Assembly (NCBI RefSeq): GCF_905404315.1
Contig: NC_066272.1
Coordinates: forward strand, 7,812,001-7,876,000
Origin: Leptidea sinapis
Lineage: Eukaryota > Arthropoda > Insecta > Lepidoptera > Pieridae
Direction: 5' to 3'
DNA: 64,000 bases
The position numbers and the translations under genes were made by a program. The notes beneath the pieces were generated by a model. It was not told the DNA's origin. It ran no database searches and saw nothing but the letters and a program-made list of their open reading frames with translations. Below are positions 54,120-64,000 of the stretch, piece by piece (the first letter of the stretch is position 1; each line of letters opens with the position of its first letter).

Positions 54120-54600
54120 TGGTATTCTTTTCATGAGAATCTAAGTAATATATTATTTGAAATCGTTCTCAATAATATCAGAGAATGTTCAACATTAGGT
54201 ATTTTATCTCAGCTGTTCTCTTTATATTCACTTTTGTGTTTGATATGGATAAAAGGATTTGCTTTATCGTGAGCACTGAATTGTGTAATATTATAACTTA
54301 TATTTCAAACAATATATACAATAAGATAAAAAACTATAACAAATGTACCGCCTTCAAACAAAGATTGATTTATTATTCAGACGCGGTGATATAATTTTAT
54401 ACATCACGATGAAATAACGTTTGAAGTCGGTATTTTGTTCGGGAAAAGCTTTTTTTTACTCTTTAGAGCTTTAAATATCTTCGTCTTCTTATATATTGTG
54501 TATTATGGATTTCCGATACTACTTTATACATATTTCATTAATACTCTTTAGATTTGGTTTTAGTAGCTTAGCTGTCTTGTTGCCCGTGAAGAAAATAAAT
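54120..54600. other. Unassigned AT-rich sequence
   Basis: A 69-codon plus open frame (54185-54394) has no motif. Nothing recognised. Confidence 0.4.
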
Positions 54601-54689
54601 TATCATTGAAAAATTTTGAAGGCTTTTTTGTTCTTCTTCATAAATTTCACTTCAAGAGTTGGAAATACTTGTTTTATTGTAGAAAATGA

Positions 54690-55045
54690 AAGAAAACTTA
54701 CACGGACACAAATAAAATTTAATAACAAAATTTGTGAACGATGCGGGACTCGAACCCGTGACCTCTCGCATTCTATTCGAGCGATCTTTCCACTGAGCCA
54801 ACCGTACAAGTGACGTACCGTTGTTAAATCTTGTTCTTGTTCAACTCTCAAGTTGTGGCTTCATCTACAGGATCTATTTTACAGTTGATAACCTATTAAA
54901 CTCCAATATTTACATATTAGGAAATTGACTTGGGACTGTGCTTGAGATGTCGCGCTTTGAAAATTTATAAACAAGTTTATAAAATTTATTTGTGTAATTA
55001 ATCCCAGAAGTGAAGGTTATCGCTTTAAAAATAACAAATTGTTCA
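54690..55045 (-). mobile_element. tRNA-like SINE/MITE, family E copy 3
   Basis: In minus orientation: the arm AAGCGATAACCTTCACTTCT (55030-55011), linker with TCTACAGG/CCTGTAGATGAAG words, tRNA-like head 54807-54736 (TTGGCTCAGTGGAAAGATCG, GGTTCGAGTCCCGC), then the opposite arm AAATTTTATTTGTGTCC. The two arms are inverted with respect to each other. Confidence 0.7.
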
Positions 55046-55209
55046 CACATTGAATAGCTAAACATATTGATAATATTCGTCTAATATGTCAATGTTAATG
55101 ATATCAAGCAATTACGTTCAATCCGGGGGTTTGCCAGTGTCAAACGCTTTGACGCTTGTATGTGGGTTTGTGACCACAGTATGGTTATTATGAAGGTAAA
55201 CACTGCTGC

Positions 55210-55290
55210 CCATTTCCTTGATATTCTCTTAGTTGCCTCACGAAACCCATGGGTAGAGTAGTTTTATCCTAATCCGGAACTCGATGTCTG
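55210..55290. repeat. Possible common lepidopteran repeat fragment
   Basis: TTAGTTGCCTCACGAAACCC followed by ATGGGTAGAG resembles a block recalled from many lepidopteran sequences (…TTAGTCGCCTCTTACGACA…). Only one copy here, so weak. Confidence 0.3.
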
Positions 55291-55802
55291 GTTTGATGAT
55301 GATGATGTTAATGATCACTGCAAAGTAAGCAAAAAATCTTTAAGTAGAACATTTTGGCGATTAACAGTCGACACGTGTGGGAAGAGGTGGTGCGGTGAAG
55401 GAAGAGGACACTTGTGGGCGACCAGTATGTGAGTGACGGTAGAACAGTCGCAGGTAGCACTTATGAGATATTGAATCATAATAGTTTTATTATTATTTTT
55501 TATATCTGTCTGTTAATTAATTATAAATTGTTTTCAAATAGGTAATTCAAATGTCAAATTTATTTTTAAATGACATTGCTTTCTGTTTTATAGTTAGGTA
55601 GATATTCATCTTTGTGACTTTAATAAAACGATATTCGATATCTTATCGATAATAGACGTGCTACGTGTGTCTTATAGATTTAATGTTAGTGAAGCTACGA
55701 AAGTAAAAAGTTTACTCGGGGATTTGTTCGTAGATCTTGTCGATATTCCTACAAGTGTAATGTGGAAGATATTCATATTAAATACTTTGCTCTCTGTATA
55801 AA

Positions 55803-56025
55803 AATGCTTATTTAGTTGCTTTTTGAAGTGAGAACTTCTTTAGCGGCGTTGAGCACTCTTCTTGTCATGGGTTATGTTAAACTCGCGTCAGGACATGAAA
55901 GATGATATTTCAGAGAGATGTAAAATAATTGCAATAGTTCTGAAGTATTAAATTTTTTATGAAATATAAATTAGAATTTTTGTAAACGATAGCACAATAA
56001 CTGAATATTGTATTTAACCACATAA
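55803..56025. repeat. Family H repeat, copy 2
   Basis: TTTTTGAAGTGAGAACTTCT, GCGGCGTTGAGCACTC and AACGATAGCACAATAACTGA parallel 37500-38015. Confidence 0.5.
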
Positions 56026-56029
56026 ATGC

Positions 56030-56320
56030 TTGTACTTTTATACTGATAAATAAAGCAATTCGTGCAAAATTATTTCCTAACCATTCCAAAATATTCAAAA
56101 ATGCACAATGTTGATATTCGAGATTTCACTTCTGCCGGCACTCCTGGAGTGCAACCCGTTATTTTTATTTAAATGGGACCCATTCGAATTCTTCAAATAA
56201 ACCTTAACAGTGAAAAAATAATGCAAATCAAAAAATGGTAATTATAAAGTGGCGACTTTGATCGACATTTTAATAATAGTGTATTTCTTTTTATTCAGTT
56301 ATTAATGACGTAAAGAAAAC
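56030..56320. other. Unassigned sequence
   Basis: Nothing recognised. Confidence 0.4.
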
Positions 56321-56760
56321 TAATTACTAGATCTCGTTCAAAGCAATATTCGGTGGAAGTTTGCATGGTTATGTACATCATATATTTTTTTGAGTTTTTT
56401 CATTCTCTTATTTAGAAGTTACAGGGGGGGGGGACACGTTTTACCACTTTGGAAGTGTCTCTCACGCAAACTATTCAGTTTAAAATAATGATATTTGAAA
56501 CCTCAATATCATTTTTGAAGACCTATGCATAGATATACACGTATGGGTTTGATGGAAAAAAACTATAGGGACCCCCAAAATTTATTGAATTTTTTTCCTT
56601 TTTTTGTATGAAAATCTTAATGCGGTTCACAGAATACATCTACTTACCAAGTTTCACCAGTATAGTTCTTATAGTTTCGGAAAAAAAGTGGCTGTGAGAT
56701 ACGGACGGACAGACAGACAGACATGACGAACTTCCTCTTATTTTTTAGAAGTCGGTTTAC
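56320..56760 (+). repeat. Family D repeat, copy 1
   Basis: GGTGGAAGTTTGCATGGTTA, a G run, GAAGTGTCTCTCACGCAAAC and GACGGACAGACAGACAGAC, ending in GAAGTCGGTTTACAAAAA. The first half matches 57680-57880. Non-coding. Confidence 0.7.
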
Positions 56761-57114
56761 AAAAAATCATACCAAATACAGATATAGTATACAAAGATAT
56801 CGAATAAAACCGTTCATAGTAAATACATAGCCGTATCTTGCGTATAATGTGAAAGACTTGTCGACCCTAACATTTATGTTGTTCGTATAAAATACTAATA
56901 AAGTTTTATTTTATTAGACTTCGATACCATGTTACTTTTATAGAGTGGTGTTATGGAGGGTATGTGTTGATATTAAAAATTTTATCCTTATTGAAAGTGG
57001 AAATTATTTTTATGATTTGCTTCCAACGTGTTCGTAAGATAAATTTAAATAATAAAACAGGAATAATTAAAATTTCTTGTGATTATACTAGCAGCATTTC
57101 TTCAATGTTTAAAG

Positions 57115-57427
57115 ACCAGTGGAGGCTCCTTTGCACAGGACGCCAGCTAGATTATAGGTACCACAACGGCGCCTATTTCTGCCGTGTAGCAGTAATATGT
57201 AACCATTAATGTGTTTCGGTCTGAAGGGCGTCCTAGCTAGTGAAATTACTGGGCAAATGAGACTTAATATCTTAAGTCTCAAGGTGACGAGAGCAAATTG
57301 TAGTACTGCTCAGAATTTTTGGTTTTTTTCAAGAATCCTGAGCGGCACTGCATTGTAATGGGCAGGTCGTGTCAATTACCATCAGCTCAATGAGCTGCTC
57401 ATCTCGTTCCTTAGTCTCATTAAAAAG
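57115..57427 (+). mobile_element. Family A repeat, full length
   Basis: From ACCAGTGGAGGCTCCTTTGC to TCCTTAGTCTCATTA plus a short A-rich tail; about 310 bases. Confidence 0.92.
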
Positions 57428-57524
57428 AGAATTAACAAAAAGTCTTGTTTTGTTTTGTAAATATACAGCGCATGAAAAATTATGATGAGATTTTGACCTT
57501 GAGTCTTATGACCTTAAGAATATT

Positions 57525-57890
57525 AAAAGCGACCAAGTGTGAATCGGACTCGCCCATGAAGGGTTCCATAGTAGCAACATAATGTAAAATGTATATAGAA
57601 AGGAAAATTATATTAAATTATTTAAATGGAAAAGGAAAAAAATCTTTGCTCAAAATATGTGCAAATGAGCTCTCACTAGATCTCTTTCAAACCAATTATC
57701 GGTGGAAGTTTGCATGGGAATGTACATCATATATTTTTTGTAGTTTTATTATACTCTTATTTTAGAAGTTACAAGGGAGGGGGGGGGGGGAGCATTTTAC
57801 CACTTTAGAAGTGTCTCTCGCGCAAACTATTCATTTTAGAAAAAAAAAATATATTAGAAACCTAAATATCATTTTTATATAATACTGACA
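57525..57890 (+). repeat. Family D repeat, copy 2
   Basis: Starts GCGACCAAGTGTGAATCGGA and holds GGTGGAAGTTTGCATGGGAA, a run of 12 G (57779-57790) and GAAGTGTCTCTCGCGCAAAC. It lacks the GACA-rich end present in copy 1. Confidence 0.7.
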
Positions 57891-58107
57891 TTGATTGGAA
57901 AAAAATACATTGGCTTTTATTATGACAGTAATCATTTTAAGCAATGTTTATATTATATTGATATTATTTGAAAAAAAAACCATTTTACTTTTTCCTGCTA
58001 TAGGTACTAATATTACAGCTGAAAAGACTTTTTGCTTGTTTTAGGTTTATGCTTCAATCAGTTAGTCTGAATGAGAAAAAAAGAGAAAAAACTCTTTTTC
58101 TCTTAGG

Positions 58108-58290
58108 GACAAGAGGAGCAGGACATTCAGCTGATGGTAATTAATACGTCCTGCCCATTACAATGCAGTGGCGGTCAAGATTCTTGAAAATCCCCAAAAT
58201 TTCTTAATGGCATTTCAACTGCGCTCCTCACCTTGAGACATAAGATGTTAAGTCTCATTTGCCCAGTAATTTAACTAGCTACGCGCCTTA
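58108..58290 (-). mobile_element. Family A repeat, half length
   Basis: From AGGGACAAGAGGAGCAGGAC to TTTAACTAGCTACGCGCC. The end that would carry the A tail is clipped to AGGG, and the other end is truncated. Confidence 0.85.
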
Positions 58291-58735
58291 AGCTTAGCTT
58301 TTAATTCCATCCTTTAAAGAATAAGTATAAAAATAAATGTTAATTATATAAAAAAATAAGATTTATTCAGTACAGTAGCGGCTTCTAGCCCCCAAAATGA
58401 GAACGCACCGAGATGCTTTGATTAGCATACAAATAGAGAGAGAAAAATCAATTCAACCGCGGAAAATGCATAGTTGAGATTTATGGACAGATTACTACAT
58501 TCGCGTGTACCCGCTCTTATGAATCAATAAAGTCGGCGACCAGGTACGAATTACTTCAATATTGACATCAATCTTATTTTTTACTGATTTCATAATAAAA
58601 ATGTGTAAGTTTTGAAGGATTGAGTAATAAATTTCATTTTAAATGATTAAAACTTTCGTGGGATATTTTTAACCTTCACTAACCGTTTATCCATGTAGGG
58701 ACCGACTAGTTTATGAATTGTCCGAAAAGAAATAA
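58290..58735. other. Unassigned sequence
   Basis: No recognised gene or repeat. Confidence 0.4.
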
Positions 58736-58737
58736 TT

Positions 58738-59190
58738 TTTAACCGACTTCAAAAAAGGAGGTGGTTTGTTACCTCAAAACATTCGACTGGGTGAACCGCT
58801 TTTGATAATTCTTTTTTTATTTGAAAGCTGGTGCTTCCCGAGGGTCCACCATTGTAATTTGGTCCAGATCTGACAGTGGATTCCATGAGAAAACCATACA
58901 AGTCTTAAATTTTGCTATACATACGTATAGCAAAGTGTATGATAAATTTACGAATAACTCAATATCGCGCCAACCGATTTCGATGATTTATTGGAAAGGA
59001 TATACTTCAAAGATAGTTTGGTGAGAGTTTGGTTAGGTTGTGATTACGGAATCCATGACAAAATTACAATAATCGTAACTAGAATAAGATTAATTAATTA
59101 GATTGTATAAAAATACGCAATTATTTTTATACTTTATAGTGCACATTATATCTATTGTTTTGGAATAGTGTTTTTGAAGGCGGTTGTTTT
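58738..59190 (-). repeat. Family C modular repeat, copy 4, rearranged
   Basis: 58738-59058 is the end half of family C in minus orientation (AACCGACTTCAAAAAAGGAG to TACGGAATCCATGAC). 59060-59190 is the start module in plus orientation (TTACAATAATCGTAACTAGA to TTTTTGAAGGCGGTTG). The result has inverted AACCGACTTC-like ends at both sides. Confidence 0.7.
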
Positions 59191-59199
59191 TTTTTATTA

Positions 59200-59520
59200 A
59201 ATTTTTTTTTGTTAATAAAAGTTAAGTACTATCTATATATGCAAACAAACTATTATAAAATCACCAATTGCAGGCTATATAATATTTTTCAAAACTTTTC
59301 AGCCAATCTTCTGATTAAATTTCAACATAAAAGAAAACATTGAAAGTATAGATAATAAGTTCAGTAAACTTTCATACCATTGAAGCAACTGATATTAATA
59401 TCTCTTTTGTTCAATCATATTTTCCACTAGACGTTGTGAAAATCACTGCATTGAAGTTGTTTGCTCAGTTCACTACGAAATAAAATGCTATTTTGCTGGC
59501 GCGTAAATTATAAATTTATT
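59200..59520. other. Unassigned AT-rich sequence
   Basis: Nothing recognised. Confidence 0.4.
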
Positions 59521-59525
59521 TATCA

Positions 59526-61565
59526 CTAGCTTCTGCCCGCGACCTCGTCCGCGTGGAACTCGTTTATATCGTAGCTCTTTACAACGATGATACGACTCAC
59601 TTGACAGACTCTAGCAGGCAGGTTAATGAATAAGGTTTACCAACAAAGTGATATTACAAATGACAATGCATTATTGTAAATGCATGATATTATTGTTGTT
59701 TAAATTAAAATATTGTTATTGTTGTTGCATTAGCTAAAGTACTTCCTTATTCACTACATTAGTGGTTCTGCCTTGAGGTGCTAGTATATCCAAACTGCTC
59801 GGCGAACTTACTCTAGATTCTAGAACAAGCCACGTAAAGCTGCCCGTGTGAGAAGCAGTCCCCCCTTAGGTCAATCCCTGCCGTTTTTAACGACTGACCC
59901 TGTGATTTATTAATGGTCATTGCAAAACAGACCTTAAGGGGAAACAGCAACCTTTTAAATTCAAACGGCTAGTCAGATGGCATTAGAGTTATGCGTGGTA
60001 AATACATGGATTCACCTCTAGCGCAACCAGTAATGACAGTGGCCTCTACCACATTGTTATGTAACAATTTTTATGTTTTATATGCAACCTGGTCCCGTTG
60101 TACAACTTGGGAGGGTTCAGATTACGCAGTAACATTACTGGAGCACCCACTTTAAGGACAAGTTTATGAGTTGTTAGTCGAGGCGGGTTGAGTGCATTCA
60201 AGAATTCCACAGGATACTGAACAGCATCATCCGTATTTACTACAGAGTCCACAGAGTTGTATTGAAGTTCTGCGTCTTCGAACGCCTTCAATAAAGTGTC
60301 ATTAATGACAGAAGCTTGGTCGTTCTTAGGACTCAGAATAGCACGTTCACACAACCACTCCATGGGTTTATTGGGCAGGTTTTGGACATCTGGGAAAATT
60401 CGGGCTATTAGGTCTTGAACGGTGTACACAGCTGACGCAAGTTCTGGTGGAATTACAATTTTGCCCTCAGTTATCGGATATTCTCCATTCCCTATTTTAA
60501 GCAAAAGATCGGAAAATTCCTCGGCGCACACGTCGCCCTTAAGATGCACTCGCATGTTTTTGTAATGTTTAGTTTTTTAATTAAGGGCCAAATATTTGAC
60601 GCCTTAATGCATGCGTTGACATCGTCAGCTCGAGAGCTTGGCACTACGGGCAGAGTCTGACGCAAGTCTCCAGCTAATTAAACTGTGACCTCTCCCATCG
60701 TGAAGTTGTTCCCACGGATGTCTTTTAGGGTTCTATTTAACGCTTCAAAGGCCCCCTGTGCGACATAGTGCTTTCGTCCCAAATTATAATTTTGCAATCG
60801 CGCAACACTTGTGCTGTGTTGCTTTTTTTGTGATATTGCACAATGGAGTTTCAGTATGATTAAGATTTAATAAGTCTGTAAGTAAAGAAAGTAATTCAAG
60901 AGGTAGCCTGAAAGCCGTCTGGGCAGTTGTGCCTCCCTCCAGTAGTGTGGCAGCGATTCCTGATGACGCGACAGCCAAAGCGATACCCCGGTTATTTCTT
61001 ATTTTTGTTAATATTAAATTTATAACAAAACTTTTTCCAGTGCCACCAGGAGCATCTAAGAAAAAAATGTCCCCAATCTCTCTTTCAATGCTGGCTAGAA
61101 TTTGTTGATAAACATTTGCCTGTTCGTCTGTCAATAATTCCTCGTGATGCGATACTACCTCTCCCAGGGCGCAAGGGTCATAATTTTATTCTCGTAGATA
61201 TTCGCGATTATCCAGGTTTGCTGCGGATCTTTTTGGTTAAGGTAAACCGAATTTATCCAAATGTTTTCCAGCTTGTGCTAAAACCACATCTTCGATCTAT
61301 ATCAAGCATTTGTTAAACTATTCTAAAGTTCTGTCCCAATGTTTATCGTCCTCTAGCAGTCCAAGGGTGTTACATGCTAATTGAGATGTTGGATGGAGGA
61401 TACCGTTGACAGTTTTTAAATATTCGAAGGATGTCGGCCCTCTAACCTCATGTAGTAATAAGCGTAGGTGGTAGCACTCGGTGTTATTTGGATGTATCGT
61501 ATAGACCCTACCGAGAAAAACGGCAAAAAAACATGTTTGTTTAATGGAAGCCAACTTAAATATTT
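59526..61565 (-). mobile_element. Degraded autonomous Helitron
   Basis: The 3' terminus is visible in minus orientation as GTCGCGGGCAGAAGCTAG, ending at 59526 and followed by T. Upstream lies a Pif1-type helicase relic to about 61560. The Rep (rolling-circle HUH) domain and the 5' TC end are absent; a family D fragment adjoins at 61570. Confidence 0.8.
59740..61560 (-). pseudogene. Helitron Pif1-like helicase pseudogene
   Basis: In minus order from 61554: LGRVYTIHPNNTECYHLRLL, LLHEVRGPTSFEYLKTVNG (the linker between Rep and helicase). Then LLTDEQANVYQQILASIE and FFLDAPGGTGKSFVINL, which has the Walker A GGTGKS. VASSGIAATLLEGGTTA follows, then GAFEALNRTLKDIRGNN after a damaged Walker B (the expected DE pair is absent), LPVVP, and LSPKNDQASVIN. 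It continues with VGAPVMLLRNLNPPKLYNGT and FAMTINKSQGQSLK, then GQLYVACSR near 59820. The helicase would unwind DNA during rolling-circle transposition. Stops and frameshifts (for example at 60784, 60555, 60046) and the loss of Walker B make it inactive. Confidence 0.88.
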
Positions 61566-61569
61566 ATTT

Positions 61570-61765
61570 TATTCTGTTTTGAGTATTTATTGTTATAGCG
61601 GCAGAAGGATCTGTGAAAATTTCAACTTTCTAACTATCACGGTTCATGAGCCTGGTGACGGACAGTCAGATAGACAGACAGACAGATAGGCAGACGGACG
61701 GACAGCGTAGTCTTAGTAATACTGTCCCGTTTTTACCCTTTGGGTATGGAACCCTAAAAAAAATT
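61570..61765 (+). repeat. Family D-like repeat fragment, copy 3
   Basis: Ends with GACAGACAGACAGATAGGCA, GTCCCGTTTTTACCCTTTGG and TATGGAACCCTAAAAA. The GACA-rich tail resembles 56700-56725. It is inserted at or next to the truncated 5' side of the Helitron. Confidence 0.55.
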
Positions 61766-61876
61766 GAGGTGGGCACTCCATACCACACATGTAACCAAAT
61801 GTCAAAAAAATCTATTTAACCCTCTATTTTTATAGCTCAAAAAAAGAGTTTCCCCATAAACACTTTGCATCCCTAT

Positions 61877-62485
61877 TTAGCTTCTGCATGCGACTCTATC
61901 CGCGTGTGTTTCGTTTAAATATTGTAGCGCCATACAAACCTCCAGACCCCCCATTTCATCCCCTTAGGGGATGATTTCCGGGATAAAGAACTATCCTATA
62001 TCCTTCCCCGGGTCTCAAACTATTGCTATTCCAAATTTCATCTAAATCGGTTCATACAAACTTTGCACTCTCTCTCTAACTCTGAAAGTCATTTTCTTGT
62101 ATTGTAATAAGGAGTCCATACGCAAAGTTTCAAGTCTCTTACTTATAATTTTACTCCATCCCCATACAAACTTTACACCCCTTTTTAACCCCTTTAGGGG
62201 TGAATTTTTTTAAATTCTGAAATTCATTTTCTTGTATTGTAATAAGGAGTCCATACGCAAAGTTTCAAGTATCTTAATTTCACTCCATCACCATACAAAC
62301 TTTCAACCCGCTTTTCACCCCTTTAAAAGTGGAATTTTCAAAAATCCCTTCTTAGTGGATACTTGGGTTATGTAAACTACCTGTTGTGAAAAAATCAGCT
62401 CTCTAGGTTCATTGGTTTGGGCTGGGCGTTGATTTAAGTGAGTGAATCAGTCAGTCAGGACTTTTACGTTTATATATATATATGA
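61877..62485 (-). mobile_element. Non-autonomous Helitron with internal tandem repeats
   Basis: In minus orientation it starts TCATATATATATATAAACG at about 62485 and ends CGCATGCAGAAGCTAA at 61877, a CTRR-type end. It shares the decayed GC-rich 3' end with 59526. Two tandem units of about 115-120 bases (62083-62310) each contain TTCTTGTATTGTAATAAGGA and GTCCATACGCAAAGTTTCAA. Confidence 0.7.
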
Positions 62486-62537
62486 ATTTACGAGAACCGC
62501 CTCCAGAAGAAAAAAATGTCTAAAATTTATACAAATA

Positions 62538-62951
62538 CAAGCTAACCCAGCAAACGTTGTATTGCCATTTATAGTAATAAAAAAAATTCAATAACTAAAA
62601 TATTTGGGGCATAAAAAATAGTTAACGACCGATTCTTAGACCTACAAAGTATATCGTACATAAAATTTATCCTACTACAATAATTATTATATTCGATTGC
62701 CTTCTTGCAACCCTCTTGCGGATCTGTGGTTGGAACAGAGTAATATAAAAATAGGTGTTGATCGTAGGTGGGTGAAAATTTGAAGTTGTACGCATTTTTT
62801 AATGCTGAATCATAGTAAAACAAAAATAAAAAATGTTGTCCAAAAATTAAAAAAAATATTAAGCCACCCGGGTTTCGTACAAATCGGTTTAGCCGTTTCG
62901 AGGAGCTGCTAACAATTACTTCCACACGAAAATTTTATATATATGATTAGA
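62538..62951 (-). mobile_element. Non-autonomous Helitron
   Basis: In minus orientation: 5' TCTAATCATATATATAAAAT, then ACGGCTAAACCGATTTGTAC, GGTGGGTGAAAATTTG-like word order on the plus strand, and 3' GCAATACAACGTTTGCTGGG then TTAGC. Same family as 30243-30561 but its last bases have drifted from CTAG. Confidence 0.7.
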
Positions 62952-62992
62952 AATTCCGTCTTTCAATTTCAATGTACGATTTCGGTTAATGC

Positions 62993-63068
62993 CACAACAT
63001 GACTTGGCTCAGTTAGTAAGAGCATACACACTCCTTGCTGGAGTCCAACGATTTCAAAATACTGTGGC
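62993..63068 (+). mobile_element. Diverged tRNA-like repeat (family L)
   Basis: GCCACA and TGTGGC can pair as an acceptor. TTGGCTCAGTTAGTAAGAGC is a good D arm/A box, but the T arm is decayed (GATTTCAAAAT). Likely an old tRNA-headed SINE. Confidence 0.4.
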
Positions 63069-63097
63069 AAAACATTTATTGGAAACCCCAGATATAA

Positions 63098-63356
63098 CAA
63101 GATTATGGGTACCACAACGGCGACTGCTTCTGCCGTAAAGCAGTAATGTGTAAGTATTATTGTTTTCGGTCAGAAAGACGCCGTAGGTAGTGAAATTAGA
63201 CTCCACATCTTACGTCTCAAGGTGACGAGCGCAATTGTGGTGCCGCTCCGAATTTTGTGGTTTTCGAGAATGCTGAGCGGCACTGCTTGGAATGGACAGG
63301 GCGTATTAATTGCCATCAGCTGAACGTCCTGTTCGTCTCGTCCCTTATTGTCATGT
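63098..63356 (+). mobile_element. Family A repeat
   Basis: From AAGATTATGGGTACCACAAC to GTCTCGTCCCTTATTGTCAT. It lacks the first 40 bases of the full element, and its A tail is interrupted. Confidence 0.88.
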
Positions 63357-63371
63357 CCCTGCTTTTTTTTT

Positions 63372-63700
63372 TAAATTTTATTTGTGAATTGAATCCCAGA
63401 AGTGAGGATTATCACTTTAAAAACAAAACAAATTCTTTAGATTTGCAAGAGCGTCATAGAGCAGGTTATCAACTGTACAGTAGATCCTGTAGATGAATCT
63501 AGAACCTGAAAGTTGACTTAATATATAAGATTTTATCAACGAAACGTCACTCGAACTCATCGAAATCAGTTGGAAGAGCACTCGCACGGAACGCGAGAGG
63601 TCGCGGGTTCGAATCCCGCATCGATTTTTGACTTTGTTTTCAAATTTTATTTGTGTATTTAATCCATGAAGTGAGGGTTACTTTAAAAACCTAATTGTTT
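63372..63700 (+). mobile_element. tRNA-like SINE/MITE, family E copy 4
   Basis: Arm unit 63372-63430 (AATCCCAGAAGTGAGGATTA), linker with CAGTAGATCCTGTAGATGAA, tRNA-like head 63553-63626 (AGTTGGAAGAGCACTCGCAC, GGTTCGAATCCCGC, perfect T stem, damaged D arm), and a second arm unit 63641-63700 in the same orientation. Confidence 0.7.
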
Positions 63701-64000
63701 ATTTAATGATACATTATATAATTAATTAATGATAATTGTATTTCTCCTAAATTAGTACTGACTTATGTCTTTAAGATAAGTAGATTAATTTTGAATTTTA
63801 GTTGTGATATTCAATGTAAAATCTGTATTGCTTATATTATATAATATGTTTTATTTTCTTTTCGTCGTCACATTTCAAGTAGGTACTAATATTCGAAAAA
63901 ACATTTAATTCATTAATATTAAGTTATTTAAGGTTTTTCAAGGTTGATGAACATCAAATCCTATTACTACCTTTGATCACATATTGTTGATCACTAAAAG
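63700..64000. other. Unassigned AT-rich sequence
   Basis: Nothing recognised at the right edge of the window. Confidence 0.4.

Noticed and set aside
61116..61316. Plus open frame over the Helitron
   Set aside because: Antisense to the helicase relic.
62569..62925. 118-codon minus open frame
   Set aside because: Lies wholly inside a short non-autonomous Helitron.
1..64000. CRISPR array, bacterial operons, ribosome binding sites
   Set aside because: No spaced direct repeats of that kind; the content is eukaryotic.

Overview
This is an AT-rich eukaryotic window. It is almost certainly from a butterfly or moth: it carries RTE and jockey-like LINEs, a Pif1-type Helitron and short Helitrons, Tc1/mariner elements and tRNA-headed SINEs in the combination seen in lepidopteran genomes. 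That assignment is from recollection of such genomes; no search was run. No complete, recognisable host protein gene is present. Nearly all long open frames belong to, or lie antisense to, transposable-element relics.

Layout. 0-10 kb: LINE tails, a RTE-like reverse transcriptase relic (2.8-3.4 kb), a full-length but dead Tc1/mariner element with terminal inverted repeats and TA target sites (3.5-4.8 kb), an inverted pair of a SINE-like repeat (here 'family A'), a RTE tail split by a family A insertion (6.4-6.8 kb), and jockey-like LINE pieces (here 'LINE-B', 8.7-9.3 kb). 10-24 kb: more LINE ends, a tRNA-like SINE, Helitron fragments, a candidate unidentified exon (16.0 kb), a mariner relic, and a direct duplication (17.5-18.2 and 19.8-20.5 kb) carrying a small two-exon open frame that is intact in one copy and broken in the other. 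24.2-27.7 kb: a Ty3/Gypsy-type LTR retrotransposon deletion derivative with gag and protease, interrupted by a 447-bp retroposon. 27.9-36 kb: family A copies, a mariner relic, modular repeat 'family C', an inverted LINE-B pair, a short Helitron with both termini, a tRNA-like element and RTE tails. 36-49 kb: AT-rich sequence, a jockey-like LINE relic (39 kb), a second dead mariner with TIRs (41.2-42.5 kb), a LINE inserted into a SINE with a 9-bp target-site duplication (43.0-44.5 kb), a MITE candidate (44.6-45.1 kb) and more LINE-B. 49-64 kb: an unidentified GC-rich tract, LINE ends, SINEs, an inverted-repeat element, family A and D copies, a degraded autonomous Helitron helicase (59.5-61.6 kb) and two short Helitrons in the same orientation.

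The elements do not form a pathway. What can be read is order of insertion: nested events at 6.4, 26.9, 29.5 and 43.0 kb give relative ages. The Helitron helicase, LINE reverse transcriptases and transposases are all broken here, so the short elements would have depended on active copies elsewhere in the genome.

Element names A-L are local labels for repeats recognised by comparing copies inside this window; they are not database names. Boundaries are read by eye and may be off by a few bases.
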